This document shows, piece after piece, positions 10,263-20,130 of a stretch of DNA of 64,000 nt (positions within the stretch are counted from its first letter, which is position 1; the number at the start of each line of letters is the position of its first letter). The notes below the pieces were generated by a model. The model worked only from the letters and a program-made list of their open reading frames with translations, did not search any database and was not told the origin of the DNA. Position numbers and translations under genes: made by a program. The DNA is from Merluccius polli (Eukaryota > Chordata > Actinopteri > Gadiformes > Merlucciidae), in assembly GCA_030340625.1 (NCBI GenBank), contig JAOPHQ010004858.1, positions 149,001 through 213,000 of the forward strand, given 5' to 3'.

Positions 10263-11178
10263 CCCCCAACCAGCACCAGTTGGCCAACGGCGAAAACAGG
10301 AAACTTATGGCACACTGGCCCCATGTTGTTTGTTGGGGCCAGTGTGCAAGCACCTTCACACGTCTGCAATATAGCGTCTCGCTATCTAAAAACAAGCCAG
10401 CAAGCAGCGGTGCACAAGTGTGACCGACAGTGGCAGGCTTGCACATTTCCTCATTTTTGGTCACGCAGTTCACAAACGGTGACTATGAATGAGCTTTTAG
10501 TAGGGCTGAACAATGAATCAAAATATTATCGAAATCGCAGTATGGCCAAGTGCAATATCCGAATCGCAGGAGCTGCCGTCTTTAGGGTAAAAGGGTAAAA
10601 TGTGTAAATGTAAATGTATAACACCATTATAAATGTAGTGCTGCAGAGATGCCCTGGCCTACACATTTTTTTCTCCAGATGTAAGAAAACATGTTTGTTT
10701 GGTACTAGTCTGGCTTACCGGATGTAGGTTGTTGTCGCCCAAGCCTGCCGACTAGTTTGGTACAGATCCCAAAAATGTCACATCATGATTTTAATAGTTT
10801 TTTCCAGTGCAAATGAAAATTGCGATGCAAAAATGATCATTCCCACTAAAAGCGAATCATATCGCAATCACAATATCTGTCAAAATAATCCCAATATGAT
10901 TTTTCCCCCCCATATCATTCAGCCCTAGCTTTTACACACCGTTACACAAGTGTGAGCTGTGATGGCTTCTTTCTTTGTACAGATACCCAAACACTACGGA
11001 TACCGCTGCGGCCATCCGCCAGCTGGGCTGCACGCATGTGAGTAAGAGCGTCGCTGAGAGCCACGTGGACGAGAAAAACAAAGTGGTCACCACCTGCGCT
11101 TTTATGTGCGACGCGCCTCTCCATGAGATCTTTGATGGCATCGGCACCATGGTGCAGGCCGTGCTGAAGCTCGCCTGA
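8923..11178 (+). CDS. gatd3: Glutamine amidotransferase-like class 1 domain protein 3 / ES1 (complete, 4 exons)
   Basis: GATD3 (ES1, formerly C21orf33) belongs to the DJ-1/PfpI superfamily and is close to bacterial ElbB. The vertebrate protein is mitochondrial and its exact reaction is not settled. Exons are 8923-9030, 9282-9453, 9961-10159 and 10983-11178, with matching phases, giving 224 residues. Family blocks are KRVAVVLAGCGVYDGSEVHE (N-terminal strand and loop), APNVDQMHVVDH, IVFPGGFGVAKNL (Gly-rich turn), GLCCISPVLAAKVIPG (position of the DJ-1-type nucleophilic Cys) and ending DGIGTMVQAVLKLA. The ATG sits in a strong CCACCATGG context. No cleavable mitochondrial leader precedes the core fold, so a further upstream exon or a cytosolic form is possible. 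It diverges from cln5 and converges on acod1 (457 bp between the stops). Confidence 0.94.
9097..9128. repeat. (TG)n microsatellite in gatd3 intron 1
   Basis: About 16 TG units. Confidence 0.9.
9282..9453 (+). CDS. gatd3: gatd3 exon 2
   Basis: The acceptor CCTGCAG ends at 9281 and the donor GTGAGG follows 9453. It encodes VKMFAPNVDQMHVVDH through DAIVFP plus one base. Confidence 0.94.
9560..9735. repeat. teleost interspersed repeat fragment in gatd3 intron 2
   Basis: It contains TTTAGCAGACACTTTTATCC and a downstream TGGGTTTCAAACCCAGTACC, a pairing I recognise from many fish repeats. A related fragment occurs at 37819-37925 and an inverse one near 57430. Confidence 0.55.
9961..10159 (+). CDS. 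gatd3: gatd3 exon 3
   Basis: The acceptor TTTTGCAG ends at 9960 and the donor GTGGGT follows 10159. It encodes GGFGVAKNLCTW through GLENDD, including the CCISPVLAAK segment. Confidence 0.94.
10228..10260. repeat. (CA)n microsatellite in gatd3 intron 3
   Basis: About 16 CA units. Confidence 0.9.
10501..10927. mobile_element. hAT-like MITE in gatd3 intron 3
   Basis: The terminal inverted repeats start TAGGGCTGAA (left) and TAGGGCTGAA (inverse of the right end). The flanks are GCTTTTAG (10493-10500) and GCTTTTAC (10928-10935), an 8-bp duplication with one mismatch. The interior is AT-rich with no long open frame. Confidence 0.8.
10983..11178 (+). CDS. gatd3: gatd3 exon 4 (terminal)
   Basis: The acceptor TTGTACAG ends at 10982. 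It encodes KYPNTTDTAAAIRQLGC through VLKLA and ends in TGA. Confidence 0.94.
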
Positions 11179-11634
11179 TTTCCCTTTGACTGGGATGAAT
11201 GCTGGAAAATGAATGCACTTAGTTTTATTCACACTGCTCTAACAGCCCTTAGGGCCAAACCAATGTTAAGCTGATATTAAATATTAATGCCAACTAATGT
11301 TGTAGAGCAGGTCCATGCAAGCAACGAGTAGCAGAATCCAGTGAAAATGTTAACTATTCTCTTGATGCCAACAAACTGTTTTGGGTGCATTTCCTCCAGG
11401 TGGCTTTGCAGGAGGAAATGAAATGTATCCTGAAACAGGATTGTGGTTTTCGTTTTCATGTGAAGCACTGACAATAGACCCTACGGTACCATATTCTCCA
11501 TGTCATCATTTTTAATGTAAGACATATTGCAAGACAAATTAAAATACATAATAGAAAACTATCATATGTCGTATGTGATTCTGTTTTTTTTTATATATAG
11601 CCGACATATCGTTTATACTTTTAATACCTTCACA

Positions 11635-12562
11635 CTATTGATTACTTGTCATCTGGAGATGTAAGCGAAGCATAGAAGAGTCTGTGGCTTGCTCCATGTT
11701 TCTTACAATGTCTACTATGCCTTCCACCCCCTCGGAGGACAGAACTGTGGACGCGTTCGCTCTGAACTTCCCCTCCAGGTCTTCTTGGCTCAGTGGCCGC
11801 CTCCAGTGGCCATAGAACGTATCGCACCTTCCCACAAACCTTTTCCCGCAGTGCATTTCTATGACAACGTCGCAGTACATCTTGTCGAAGCTGGGGTGGT
11901 TGTCCTCCGGGGTTTCCACCCTCACCTTGGACAGAAGTTCCCTGAGAGCGGGCCTGTTCCTCAGAGCGTCGCCGAAGGACTCCACCGTCACCCGGTCGTC
12001 CAGCAGCGCCGAGCAGGCGTTGAACTGGTACGAGTGCCTGGCCTGGTGCTCCGTGGCCGGATAGGGGCAGTCGATGTACTTGGAGGGCGGCACCCTCAGC
12101 GTCACGCTCCTGATGTCGTCGAGGCGGCCGTCGGACTCGCCTCCTCTCCCGAGCTCGGCCTTGGCCGCCAAAGTCGCCTCCGCCACCCAGTGCATCCCCA
12201 GGTGAGCAGGGAAGAGCTTGACCGCCACGTTCTGACTCTCCAGGGCCCATTTGAAGCCACCGACGTCGGCCATCTCGGAGGGGTTGTACTCGGTGAAGAA
12301 AACCCCGAAGCCGGACTCCAGGTCCAGGACGTCCGGGTTCCCCTCCAGCCCCATCCAGGCCAGCCGGGCGGCCTCCAGACCTCGGCCGGCGGCGTTCCCC
12401 ATGTGAAGAGGCTTGGTCTGGGTGGCAGCGTTGGCCAGCGGAGAGCCAGCGAACGAGGCTGCGATGGCCAGAGCGTGAGTGCACTGGACCGGGGTCAGGC
12501 CCAGGAGCTTGGCCGAAGCCGCCGCACTTCCCATCACACCGACAACAGTGGGTGGGTGGAAT
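11635..12562 (-). CDS. acod1: acod1 exon 5 (terminal)
   Basis: The acceptor ACTTTTAG ends at 12563. It encodes the rest of the protein from FHPPTVVGVMG to MTSNQ, with TAG at 11637-11635. Codons are GC-rich at third positions, unlike the surrounding AT-rich DNA. Confidence 0.95.
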
Positions 12563-14935
12563 CTAAAAGTTAAGATGAGAGAAGATATTACTTCCAGCAC
12601 AAAGTAGGAAAGGAGCAAAATATAGAAATACGCAAAAATATACTAATAAACAATAGAAGAGTAAAGTAGTTGTTAAGAATAAATAACATATGTATCAACA
12701 GGCTGTAATATCTACACATAGCCACAAAGGAATAGAAATAAATATATAAGTTGTATTAACCGCACCTGGCCACCAGATGGCAGCACACATAATACACTGG
12801 GGGCGGGCGCTAAACACTAGCCAATCAGAGCATATTATGCGTCATAGAGGCCACGCCTGCCCAGATACTACCAAACTACAGATCCGGGGGGAGGCCAGAA
12901 ACTCCAGGCAGCGTATCTGGACAGATACCCAAGCTCCACGCGTGACCTATACCAGTGGTTTTCAAAGTGGGGGCCGCGGCCCCCTGGGGGGCCGCCAGGG
13001 GGCGCTAGGGGGGCCTCAGAAAATTGGAGGGAAGATGAAAAAAAAATGCAACAAAAAAAATAATATTTTTTTTTAATATAAAAAAATAAAAATAATAATA
13101 ACAAAAATAAAATCAATAATAAAAAAATAAAAAAATAAAAAATTTGTCCTGAACCGTACAACACGTAAACTGCCGTAATCGTCGGATTCTCAAGTTCAGC
13201 TGCAAGTTCGGCATGACGACGTCATAATCTGTGTAGACCTGGCCGTTGTTATCAAGCTGCTCTGCTCCTCAAGCTAGCGCAAAATGGACAGGTTTTTGAC
13301 AACAAATAGACCGAAGGAGAAGACCAACAGCCCTGCTGTGGAGGACTCTGCTGCAAAAATTGAGAATATACCGTATATTCTGTATTCTGTATATGCTGAA
13401 AAGATGTTCGTTAATAATTTTCTTATGCTAAACAAATGTAATAATTATTGAATAGTAAATAAAAGTAAGAAAATACATTCTAAAAGTTGATGTTTATTTA
13501 CATATTTTGTAGCATTGTCGGTGGGTTTGGGGGTCCCCGGCCAGAAGCTAATGCTGTTTGGGGGGCCTTGGCATGGAAAAGTTTGGGAACCCCTGACCTA
13601 TACAATACCCCTCCTTTTGCTTCATAGATAAATACCTAAAACTAAACAAATAAAGTGAGTTAAAAGCGTTCCTGTGTCGGCGGCCTTCTTCCTCAACGAA
13701 CACATCACATAGTGAAAGATTATTGGTAAGGTGCAATAGCCATATGTACCGACAGAAATGTGACAGATCATAAATATGAATGTAAACTAGTTAACAGAAG
13801 GGCCATACATTAGAGGTAAATGGTAAGGTGCAAATCCAAATATACAATGTCCAAATATCAAGGAGAAAGGACCACAAATAAATTGCTAAGTAGTTAAATT
13901 CTCGCTGCGTGCAATGGAAGCAGGAAATAGTTTTGAGATGGACTTCCATCGTAACAGGTGGAGGTTAATAACAAACCGGGCCTTACCTTTGAGGGATGTT
14001 AAGGGCTTCCCTGGAGAAGCTCAGCAGTCTGCCTTGGACCTCGATGCCCACGTTGAAGGCCAGCAGCAGGTCTAGTCCGGTGGGCTGCTGGGGAAGGACC
14101 TGGGCCAGGGCCAGGACTGCAGGTAGAATGGCTCCAGATGGGTGAGTAGCCGGGTGCCATGTGTCATCAAAGTCCATAGAGTGAACCTGTAGCCAGTAGT
14201 GGAAAGTAACTTTTGTAAAGTACATTTACTCAAGTACTGTACTTAAGTTAACATTTTAGGTAATCTATTTTCTGCTACCTTATACTTGAACATCTCAGAG
14301 GCAAGTATTGTACTTTTTACTCGACTACATTTCTCTGACAGCTTTAGTTACTAGTTACTTTGCAGATTCAGATTACAAAAAACAAATATAATCAATAAAA
14401 AGCAGAATTATATTATATCAATAAGGCTTTATTGGTCCCCAGGAGGAAATTCACAAACTACCAAGCAGTATGTAAAGTAATGTATATTCTGCATAATAAG
14501 AACCTTTACTTTTGGTACTCCAAGTATATTTTGATGCTAATACTTTTGTACTTCAGATTCAGAACTGTTTAAAGGCAGAGGTGTCCTGTTATGGATACAT
14601 AATGAGCCCCTGTTACCCTAGGACCAATCAGAAAGTATTCAAGTATTCAACAAAGCTGAGGTGTAATGCAGTAGAATATTGCATAATGTGTAAGAAAACT
14701 GGCTCTCGTGTAAAATATTGCATAATACTGGTCACCCCAGTAAACACCCATTCACTGGAGTTATTTTTAACCAATTCATGAAAACAAAGAGGAAGTTAGA
14801 AAACAAAGACAAAGTAACGTAGTTTCAGAACTTGGAGAGGAACAACCTGGTATAAAGAATAATACAAATGTGTACTGGAATTAAATACATTATTACAACT
14901 AAGACGGCAAACCACCATCCATCCCTCCCTCCAGT

Positions 14936-14984
<49 letters not shown>

Positions 14985-16966
14985 CCCAACAACAGGATGA
15001 TGGTACGTACCGCCACACCGTTGACGAAGGCGGCGTACTGGGCTGGGAGGCCCTTCTCTGCACTCCCCCAGACCTGGCTCTGGTCCCTCGAGGCAAAGCT
15101 CTGCAATAAAACACTCTCTGTGACCGAAGCAGAAAACAAGATATGTGTCTCTCCACACAAGTTTGTATCATCGGGATGATGAGATAAATGATAAATGCAC
15201 TGAGGAAGATTTTTAGTGGCTCAACAGTACACAGGTTTTGCACCAAGTGAGATAAGTGTGCATTTGTGGATATACATATGGGCGCAAAATTCCCATCCCA
15301 TATGTATGGCAAGCCGCTTTAACATTTAATCAGTAGGGCTGACTAGTAGCGATTTAGTTTTCACTAGTCAAAATGACATTTCGACTAGATAAAATGTTAA
15401 TTTAAGACAATTTTGACATGTTACAAATATACTCTCACGTGTAGAAATTACATTTCAACTAGTCAAAACTGATTTACTGATATCTTTAATTTAATTATAG
15501 ATATCAGTAATTCCTTTTTCACTAGTAAGAATAACAATTATAGATATCTACAATTTAATTTCCACATGTGGATAAAGGATTGTGACTAGTGGAAATGTAA
15601 TTTCCCATTTCAGATATCAACAATTGCATTTCCGGTACGTGGGCGTCATATCATTAAGCACCACACAGCCGTTGGTCCACTTTTAAATAGATGTCTGCCT
15701 TGTGAATATTCAACACACGTTGCCATGGCAACTGGGCTATTCATTTGTTTCGGAATTTCCAAACGGAAATGTGTTGCCATTGAACGGCCATATAATCCAT
15801 ATATAATGAATGTGTAGTCCTTCTGGCTCCATGGTTTGTTCTTCTCGTCCTTCTCGTTCTTCTCGTTCTTCTCGTTCTTCTCGTCCTTCTCGTTCTTCTC
15901 GTTCTTCTCGTCCTTCTCGTTCTTCTCGTTCTTCTCGTTCTTCTCGTGCTTCTCGTTCTTCTCGTCCTTCTCGTTCTTCTTGTTCTTCTCGTTCTTCTAG
16001 TTCTTCTCGCTCCTTATTTTCGCTCGTCATCTTTGCCCAAATAACCACATTCATTTTGGATATGTACGTATGCAATTGAAGATATCAACAATGACATTTT
16101 GACTAGTGGAAATTCTTTTTTTGATATCTAAAATTCAATTCTGACTAGTTATAAAAGGAATTGTAGATATCTCAAATATAATTGTTACTAGTACGAATAT
16201 ATTTTTCACTAGTTACAAGATATCAGATATCTGAAATGCAATTCCAGATATGTTAAATACATTTCCAGATATCTGTAATGACTTTCTTACTAGTTACAGA
16301 ATGTAATTAATTAATTAAACTAGTTAAGTCAGAATTTAATTTTTGATATCTACAATTCCATTTTCTATATCTGTAATGTGAGAACAATTGTAGATATCTA
16401 CAATGAACATTGCCACTAGTAAGAATTGAACTGTTGATATCAACTATTGATATTTCCACTAGTGAGAATTGAATTGTTGATATCAGTAATTAACCTTTTG
16501 ACTAGTAAGAACTGATCATTCGAATAGCAACTAGTCCAAATGACATGATGGACATGTCGACACGTGGTTCCGGGTCCCAGGCCCAGGGTGGAGGTGAGAG
16601 AGGTGGCGGTATACCTGGCTGTACCGGAGGGCTTTGTGGTACACGTTGGTCCGGGTCCCGATCAGCCCCACGCCCAGGGTGTCCAGCATCATCCTCTTGC
16701 TGCGGGAGATCACGCCGTCGGTCAGGTGGCTGCGGTCCAGCCCGCTGATCGCTGCCCCGAAGCTCCTGGTCACACTCTGCAGGAAACAAACCACAACCAA
16801 GTTCAGGACCCCAGGGTGTCCGGTAGATCAGCCACCGAGATGGAAAACTGCCCAAGACATGGCTTGGAGTTACATGTTTTACTTTGAATACAATTGTTTC
16901 GCATTGAAATTGAAAATGATGATGGAACGCGTTAAAACTGCTCTGTGGTACCTTGCGCAGCATCAT
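11635..16966 (-). CDS. acod1: cis-aconitate decarboxylase / IRG1 (complete, 5 exons)
   Basis: ACOD1 (IRG1) decarboxylates cis-aconitate to itaconate in mitochondria of activated macrophages and belongs to the MmgE/PrpD fold. Exons on the minus strand are 16966-16952, 16776-16615, 15100-15011, 14186-13987 and 12562-11635; all phases agree, giving 464 residues (human 481). The motif HSMDFDDTWHPATHPSGA carries residues equivalent to human D93, T97 and H103. FHPPTVVG carries the H159 equivalent and ATQTKPLHMGNAAG the K207 equivalent, so the active site looks intact. Late conserved blocks are SEHQARHSYQF-like ATEHQARHSYQFNAC and DTFYGHWRRPLSQEDLE. The C-terminus is shorter than human. Introns hold an LTR, an hAT, a palindromic block and microsatellites. 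It diverges from kctd12 as in human. Confidence 0.96.
12953..13595. mobile_element. non-autonomous hAT element nested in the LTR
   Basis: The ends are CAGTGGTTTTCAAAG and, inverted, CAGGGGTTCCCAAAC, typical hAT terminal repeats. The perfect 8-bp duplication ACCTATAC lies at 12945-12952 and 13596-13603. The second LTR copy (27 kb) carries the unoccupied site. The interior holds A-rich tracts and a short remnant reading frame. Confidence 0.92.
13284..13442 (+). pseudogene. hAT transposase N-terminal remnant
   Basis: A 52-codon frame starting MDRFLTTNRPKEK resembles the start of hAT/ZBED-type transposases, which often open MDRF(L/V). It stops soon after, so the element is internally deleted and depends on a transposase from elsewhere. 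Assignment rests on this short motif and the hAT ends. Confidence 0.5.
13987..14186 (-). CDS. acod1: acod1 exon 4 (active-site exon)
   Basis: The acceptor GCTACAG ends at 14187 and the donor GTAAGG follows 13987. It encodes VHSMDFDDTWHPATHPSG through LNIPQ plus two bases, with the catalytic Asp/Thr/His region. Confidence 0.95.
14199..14560. repeat. interspersed repeat in acod1 intron 3
   Basis: It contains GTAAAGTACATTTACTCAAG and GTACTGTACTTAAG and later AATACTTTTGTACTTC, a 'tacttaagtac' repeat I recognise as common in fish genomes. An unrelated short stretch (TTTATTGGTCCCCAGGAGG) is inside. Confidence 0.55.
14937..14982. repeat. (CA)23 microsatellite in acod1 intron 3
   Basis: About 46 bp of CA, close to exon 3. 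Confidence 0.95.
15011..15100 (-). CDS. acod1: acod1 exon 3
   Basis: The acceptor TTGCAG ends at 15101 and the donor GTACGT follows 15011. It has 30 codons, ending QYAAFVNGVA. Confidence 0.92.
15342..16540. repeat. block of alternating ACTAGT and GATATC palindromes (acod1 intron 2)
   Basis: CTAGT-containing and GATATC-containing palindromes alternate every 15-60 bp, joined by AATTG/CAATT-type arms. Many nodes are longer palindromes, such as TTGTAGATATCTACAA. It may be one DNA transposon: the left end reads TAGGGCTGACTAGTAGC, and the inverse of the right end contains ACTAGTTGCTATTCG. It is interrupted around 15640-16075 by other sequence, including the 9-bp repeat. Confidence 0.75.
15836..16018. 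repeat. 9-bp minisatellite (TTCTCGTTC)n
   Basis: About 20 copies of TTCTCGTTC or TTCTCGTCC. It reads as Ser/Arg-rich on one strand and Glu/Arg-rich on the other, but lies inside an intron. Confidence 0.95.
16615..16776 (-). CDS. acod1: acod1 exon 2
   Basis: The acceptor CCTGCAG ends at 16777 and the donor GTATAC follows 16615. It has 54 codons, including HLTDGVISRSKRMMLDTLG, a PrpD-family N-terminal helix. Confidence 0.93.
16952..16966 (-). CDS. acod1: acod1 exon 1 (5 codons)
   Basis: It encodes only MMLRK before a GTACC donor, matching the very short first coding exon of mammalian ACOD1. Two adjacent ATG codons are possible starts. The phase joins exactly to exon 2 (SVTRSFGAAI). Confidence 0.82.
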
Positions 16967-18440
16967 TGTGTTTCACCGGGAGCAGGTCATAAAAAGTCAG
17001 AGTAGTGTAAAGTCAGTGAGGAGCATGTCCCTTAAATATGGTGCCGCCCACTCGCTCATCTTGCAGATCTGCATGGTGGCTTTCCAGAATGACAACACTG
17101 AGGAGTGTTTCAAAGGAGGAACTTTCACAATGAGGCTCAGACATTGGGCCGCCGGTGAGGAAATGCAGGGGAACACATGTATGAGAAACCCCGTGGGGGA
17201 CTCATCTGGATAGCACTGATGGACATTATATTTAGATGAGTAAATACAAGATCAAATAAGATGAATTCAGATGTAATGTAGGCTACTATTTTAATATATA
17301 AAGTATATAGTAATATATAAAGTAAATATATTGTTAGTGCTACTTTTTAGTTAACTAGGCCTATTGACAATGGGTATAAAACCAAAACAGAACAAAAACA
17401 AACCAAAACAGTTTGCTTTCAGTATACACACTTGGGGAACTAGATCACGATGCAAGTCTTTCACAACCTGTAATGTGGATGTGAAGAAATGAGGCAATGT
17501 AATGCCCGTAAATGGCATTACAATTCCATACGTTGTATGACAAATATTGTAATATAAGGAACCAAAATCGTTTTATTAGTAGGCCTATGTATTAGTATAT
17601 TAGTATATAGGTATACGCTGACTATTGTATTAGTATAGTACAGTCGGCCTATACCTAGTTCTATATGGCAACGTATGGCCAGAGTGTAGTTATAGTAGCC
17701 TATATCCATAGTAATAATGTAGTAATATTACATTACATTATAGTGTAGAATTTGACACTACAAACGAACGCATAGATGTGACACAGTAATATTGTACATC
17801 TAATATGCTGGATAAATTAAAATGTAATATTGCCTTAATGAATTATTAAAAATGACCTTTGGGTCAAAGTAAAACAAAAAAATGTAATCATAAAGCATGA
17901 CGGTAGAGGACAGGCCAGTCCACCAGGTGTCACTCTTGCCACGCGTTCTGCATGGTAACCCCACACTCCTGTTAACCAGGATTTTTGATTGGATTTGTCC
18001 CATAATTGCCAATATTGTTTCGTTAATTAATCTCTGCAGATGGAACAGTGTTTTATTTTTTTGATTGGAGAGCTACATACATAGGCTAAGTATTATGATA
18101 TATATATATATATATATATATATGATATAATTCATACAATTATGAATTCATAAATAAAATAAACGTTGTTTACCCCCAATAACATTACATTACAGTTACT
18201 GCATCAGATATAGATAAGCAGTAGCATAGGCGACTGCTTATCTCCTGTTATATTAAAATGTAGAATATAGGCCTAGTGTACTTTCCGTAGAAAAAATATT
18301 TTTAAAAAATACAACTTTTTATATTTAATCTTTTATATTGTTTGTATTCTATATGTCGCTTTATATAGAATGAGCCTATTTGTATTATCACTCCACTGTT
18401 TAATTATGTTTCCATGGACATGTATGTTTATTTGCATGCC
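16967..18440. other. acod1-kctd12 divergent intergenic region
   Basis: AT-rich non-coding DNA with an AT run near 18104-18123 and short TAGTATA-rich stretches (17580-17720). I see no exon, RNA gene or clear mobile element. The acod1 promoter should lie in its first part but shows no obvious motif to me. Confidence 0.5.
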
Positions 18441-18444
18441 AATA

Positions 18445-18605
18445 AGCGCAGGGCGGGAAGGGGCGGGAGGAGAGGCGGCCAGAGCGTCCCCCACGGTAGG
18501 AGCGCGCCCATTGGACGGCTGTTACCTCGCATGGGGGGGTCTGCAAATTGGCGGTCTGTCTCCCCCTCCTCCTACTCCCCCAATGCCGAGACAGGCTACA
18601 TAAAC
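18445..18605 (+). promoter_or_regulatory. kctd12: kctd12 proximal promoter region (candidate)
   Basis: GC boxes (GGGCGGGAAGGGGCGGGAG) begin at about 18450. An inverted CCAAT box (CCATTGG) lies near 18507 and a TATA-like ACATAAA near 18597, about 85 bp before the ATG. Base composition switches here from AT-rich to GC-rich. Confidence 0.5.
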
Positions 18606-18680
18606 CCACCAGCAGCATCCTCGCTCCCCTATAGTCGGCGATTGCGCACAGCGGAGACCCCTATACTGTGCTGCTCCAAG

Positions 18681-19604
18681 ATGGCACTGGCGGACACCGA
18701 GGGCGGGATCTCCGGTTGCCACGACCTGTCCCCGTTCCCCGAGATCGTGGAGCTGAACGTCGGCGGCCAGGTGTACGTCACCAGACACACCACTTTAGTC
18801 GCGGTCCCGGACTCGCTCCTGTGGACCATGTTCAGCAGGAAGACCCCCAAGGACCTGGCGAGGGACAACAAGGGGCGCTTCTTCCTGGACCGGGACGGGT
18901 TCCTGTTCCGCTACATCCTCGACTACCTGCGCGACCTCCACCTGGTGCTGCCAGACTACTTCCCGGAGAGGAGCCGCCTGCAGCGAGAGGCCGACTTTTT
19001 CCTGCTGCGGGAGCTGTCCAAGCGGCTGCTGCACCCCAGGGTGGGCAAGGACGACTCCGTGGGCGAGGAGCTGTGCCAGAGCGACGCGGACGAAGGCGCG
19101 CCGCAGTGCAGCGCCGCCGCGGCGGACGCTTTACGCGCGGACGCTTTACGCGCGGAGACTTTACGCATGGAGACTTTACGCACGGTGGTCGCCGCGGCGG
19201 CGGGCGGCGGCGGCGGTCCTCGCTCGCCGTCCCTGGACTCCCGAAAGTCCGGCTACATCACGATAGGATACCGGGGCTCGTACACCATCGGGAGAGACAT
19301 CCAGACCGACGCGAAGTTCCGCAGGGTGGCGCGCATCACCGTGTGCGGGAAGACCTCCCTGGCCAAGGAGGTGTTCGGGGACACGTTGAACGAGAGCCGG
19401 GACCCCGACCGGCCCCTGGAGAGGTACACGTCCCGGTATTACCTGAAGTACAATTTCCTGGAGCAGGCGTTTGACAAACTGACGGAGGTGGGTTTCCACA
19501 TGGTGGCCTGCAGCTCGACGGGGACGTGCGCCTACACCAGCAACGATCCCAACGAGGACAAAATTTGGACAAGCTACACCGAGTATGTCTTCTGTCGGGA
19601 GTAA
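18681..19604 (+). CDS. kctd12: BTB/POZ domain-containing protein KCTD12 (single exon, complete)
   Basis: KCTD12 (pfetin) is an auxiliary subunit of GABA-B receptors. It forms BTB oligomers, binds the GABBR2 tail and G-beta-gamma, and speeds desensitisation. The 307-residue frame has no intron, as in mammals. The start at MALAD is chosen because the human protein begins the same way; the frame is open 267 bp further upstream, but that part is not protein-like. The T1/BTB domain is at residues ~21-122 (PEIVELNVGGQVYVTR, KGRFFLDRDGFLFRYILDYL, LPDYFPERSRLQREADFF). The variable linker includes four ADALR/AETLR pentapeptides (148-167) and a poly-Gly run. The H1 domain (~185-307) contains SGYITIGYRGSYTIGRD and ends SYTEYVFCRE. 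GC content is very high compared with the flanks. Confidence 0.97.
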   Translation: MALADTEGGISGCHDLSPFPEIVELNVGGQVYVTRHTTLVAVPDSLLWTMFSRKTPKDLARDNKGRFFLDRDGFLFRYILDYLRDLHLVLPDYFPERSRLQREADFFLLRELSKRLLHPRVGKDDSVGEELCQSDADEGAPQCSAAAADALRADALRAETLRMETLRTVVAAAAGGGGGPRSPSLDSRKSGYITIGYRGSYTIGRDIQTDAKFRRVARITVCGKTSLAKEVFGDTLNESRDPDRPLERYTSRYYLKYNFLEQAFDKLTEVGFHMVACSSTGTCAYTSNDPNEDKIWTSYTEYVFCRE

Positions 19605-20124
19605 GCCTTGCTCCCCCCCCCCCCACACACCCCCAGTACAGAGGAAGGAGTTGTGTCTATATGTAGATAGAGATATAGTCTAAAGGAGATCTGTATTGAA
19701 TTGGCAGCTTCGACAGATGATGGCAACTGTCAGGACCGCATCATATTGAGTGAAAACAAGTTAAAACAACATCAACAACAACAACAACAACAATCAGTGT
19801 TTAACAAATTAAACACTGTAATAAAATTGAATGACCTAAAAACAAAAACAAAAGTCAGAAACACCAAAGCACTAATATCATTAAAACCATTGCACAGTTT
19901 CTGTCATAGTTAATAATATAAAGCTATGTTTTAGTCCTCTCTGACTGTGTGAAGCAAACGGTGTGTAAAGATCAAGCCATTTTTACAGTGTTATTGTAAC
20001 TAACATGCTTGCTTAGCAGTCTGTTTTGACAAGGTTTTGTATATTATGCAACTCTTACCAATTACTAACAGACATAATTGCAATATTGTGCACTGGCTTT
20101 GTAGAAGTGTGCTTGTTATCGTGA

Positions 20125-20130
20125 AATAAA
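20125..20130 (+). promoter_or_regulatory. kctd12: possible kctd12 polyadenylation signal AATAAA
   Basis: AATAAA lies 521 bp after the kctd12 stop. The intervening 19605-20124 is AT-rich untranslated sequence with a C run (19612-19623) and an ACA/CAA repeat near 19770. Confidence 0.5.

Larger units (their letters stand above)
12671..13709 (+). mobile_element. solo LTR in acod1 intron 4, split by an hAT insertion
   Basis: It begins TGTTAAG and ends CATCACA, flanked by TAGT on both sides (12667-12670 and 13710-13713). Without the nested element it is about 388 bp. It aligns by eye along its whole length with the 389-bp LTR at 27071-27459 in inverse orientation. It contains AATAAA near its 3' part (AACAAATAAAGTGAG), consistent with an LTR polyadenylation signal. 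Confidence 0.8.

Noticed and set aside
11689..12573. 294-codon plus-strand frame
   Set aside because: Antisense shadow of acod1 exon 5, which is GC3-rich and so open on both strands.
15737..16079. Glu/Arg-rich or Ser/Arg-rich (SR-like) protein
   Set aside because: Product of the 9-bp minisatellite inside an acod1 intron, with no splice signals or conserved domain.
18414..18680. Upstream extension of the kctd12 reading frame by 89 codons
   Set aside because: The extra peptide has no KCTD similarity and crosses the promoter-like GC boxes and TATA-like site; the human protein starts at the equivalent of MALAD.
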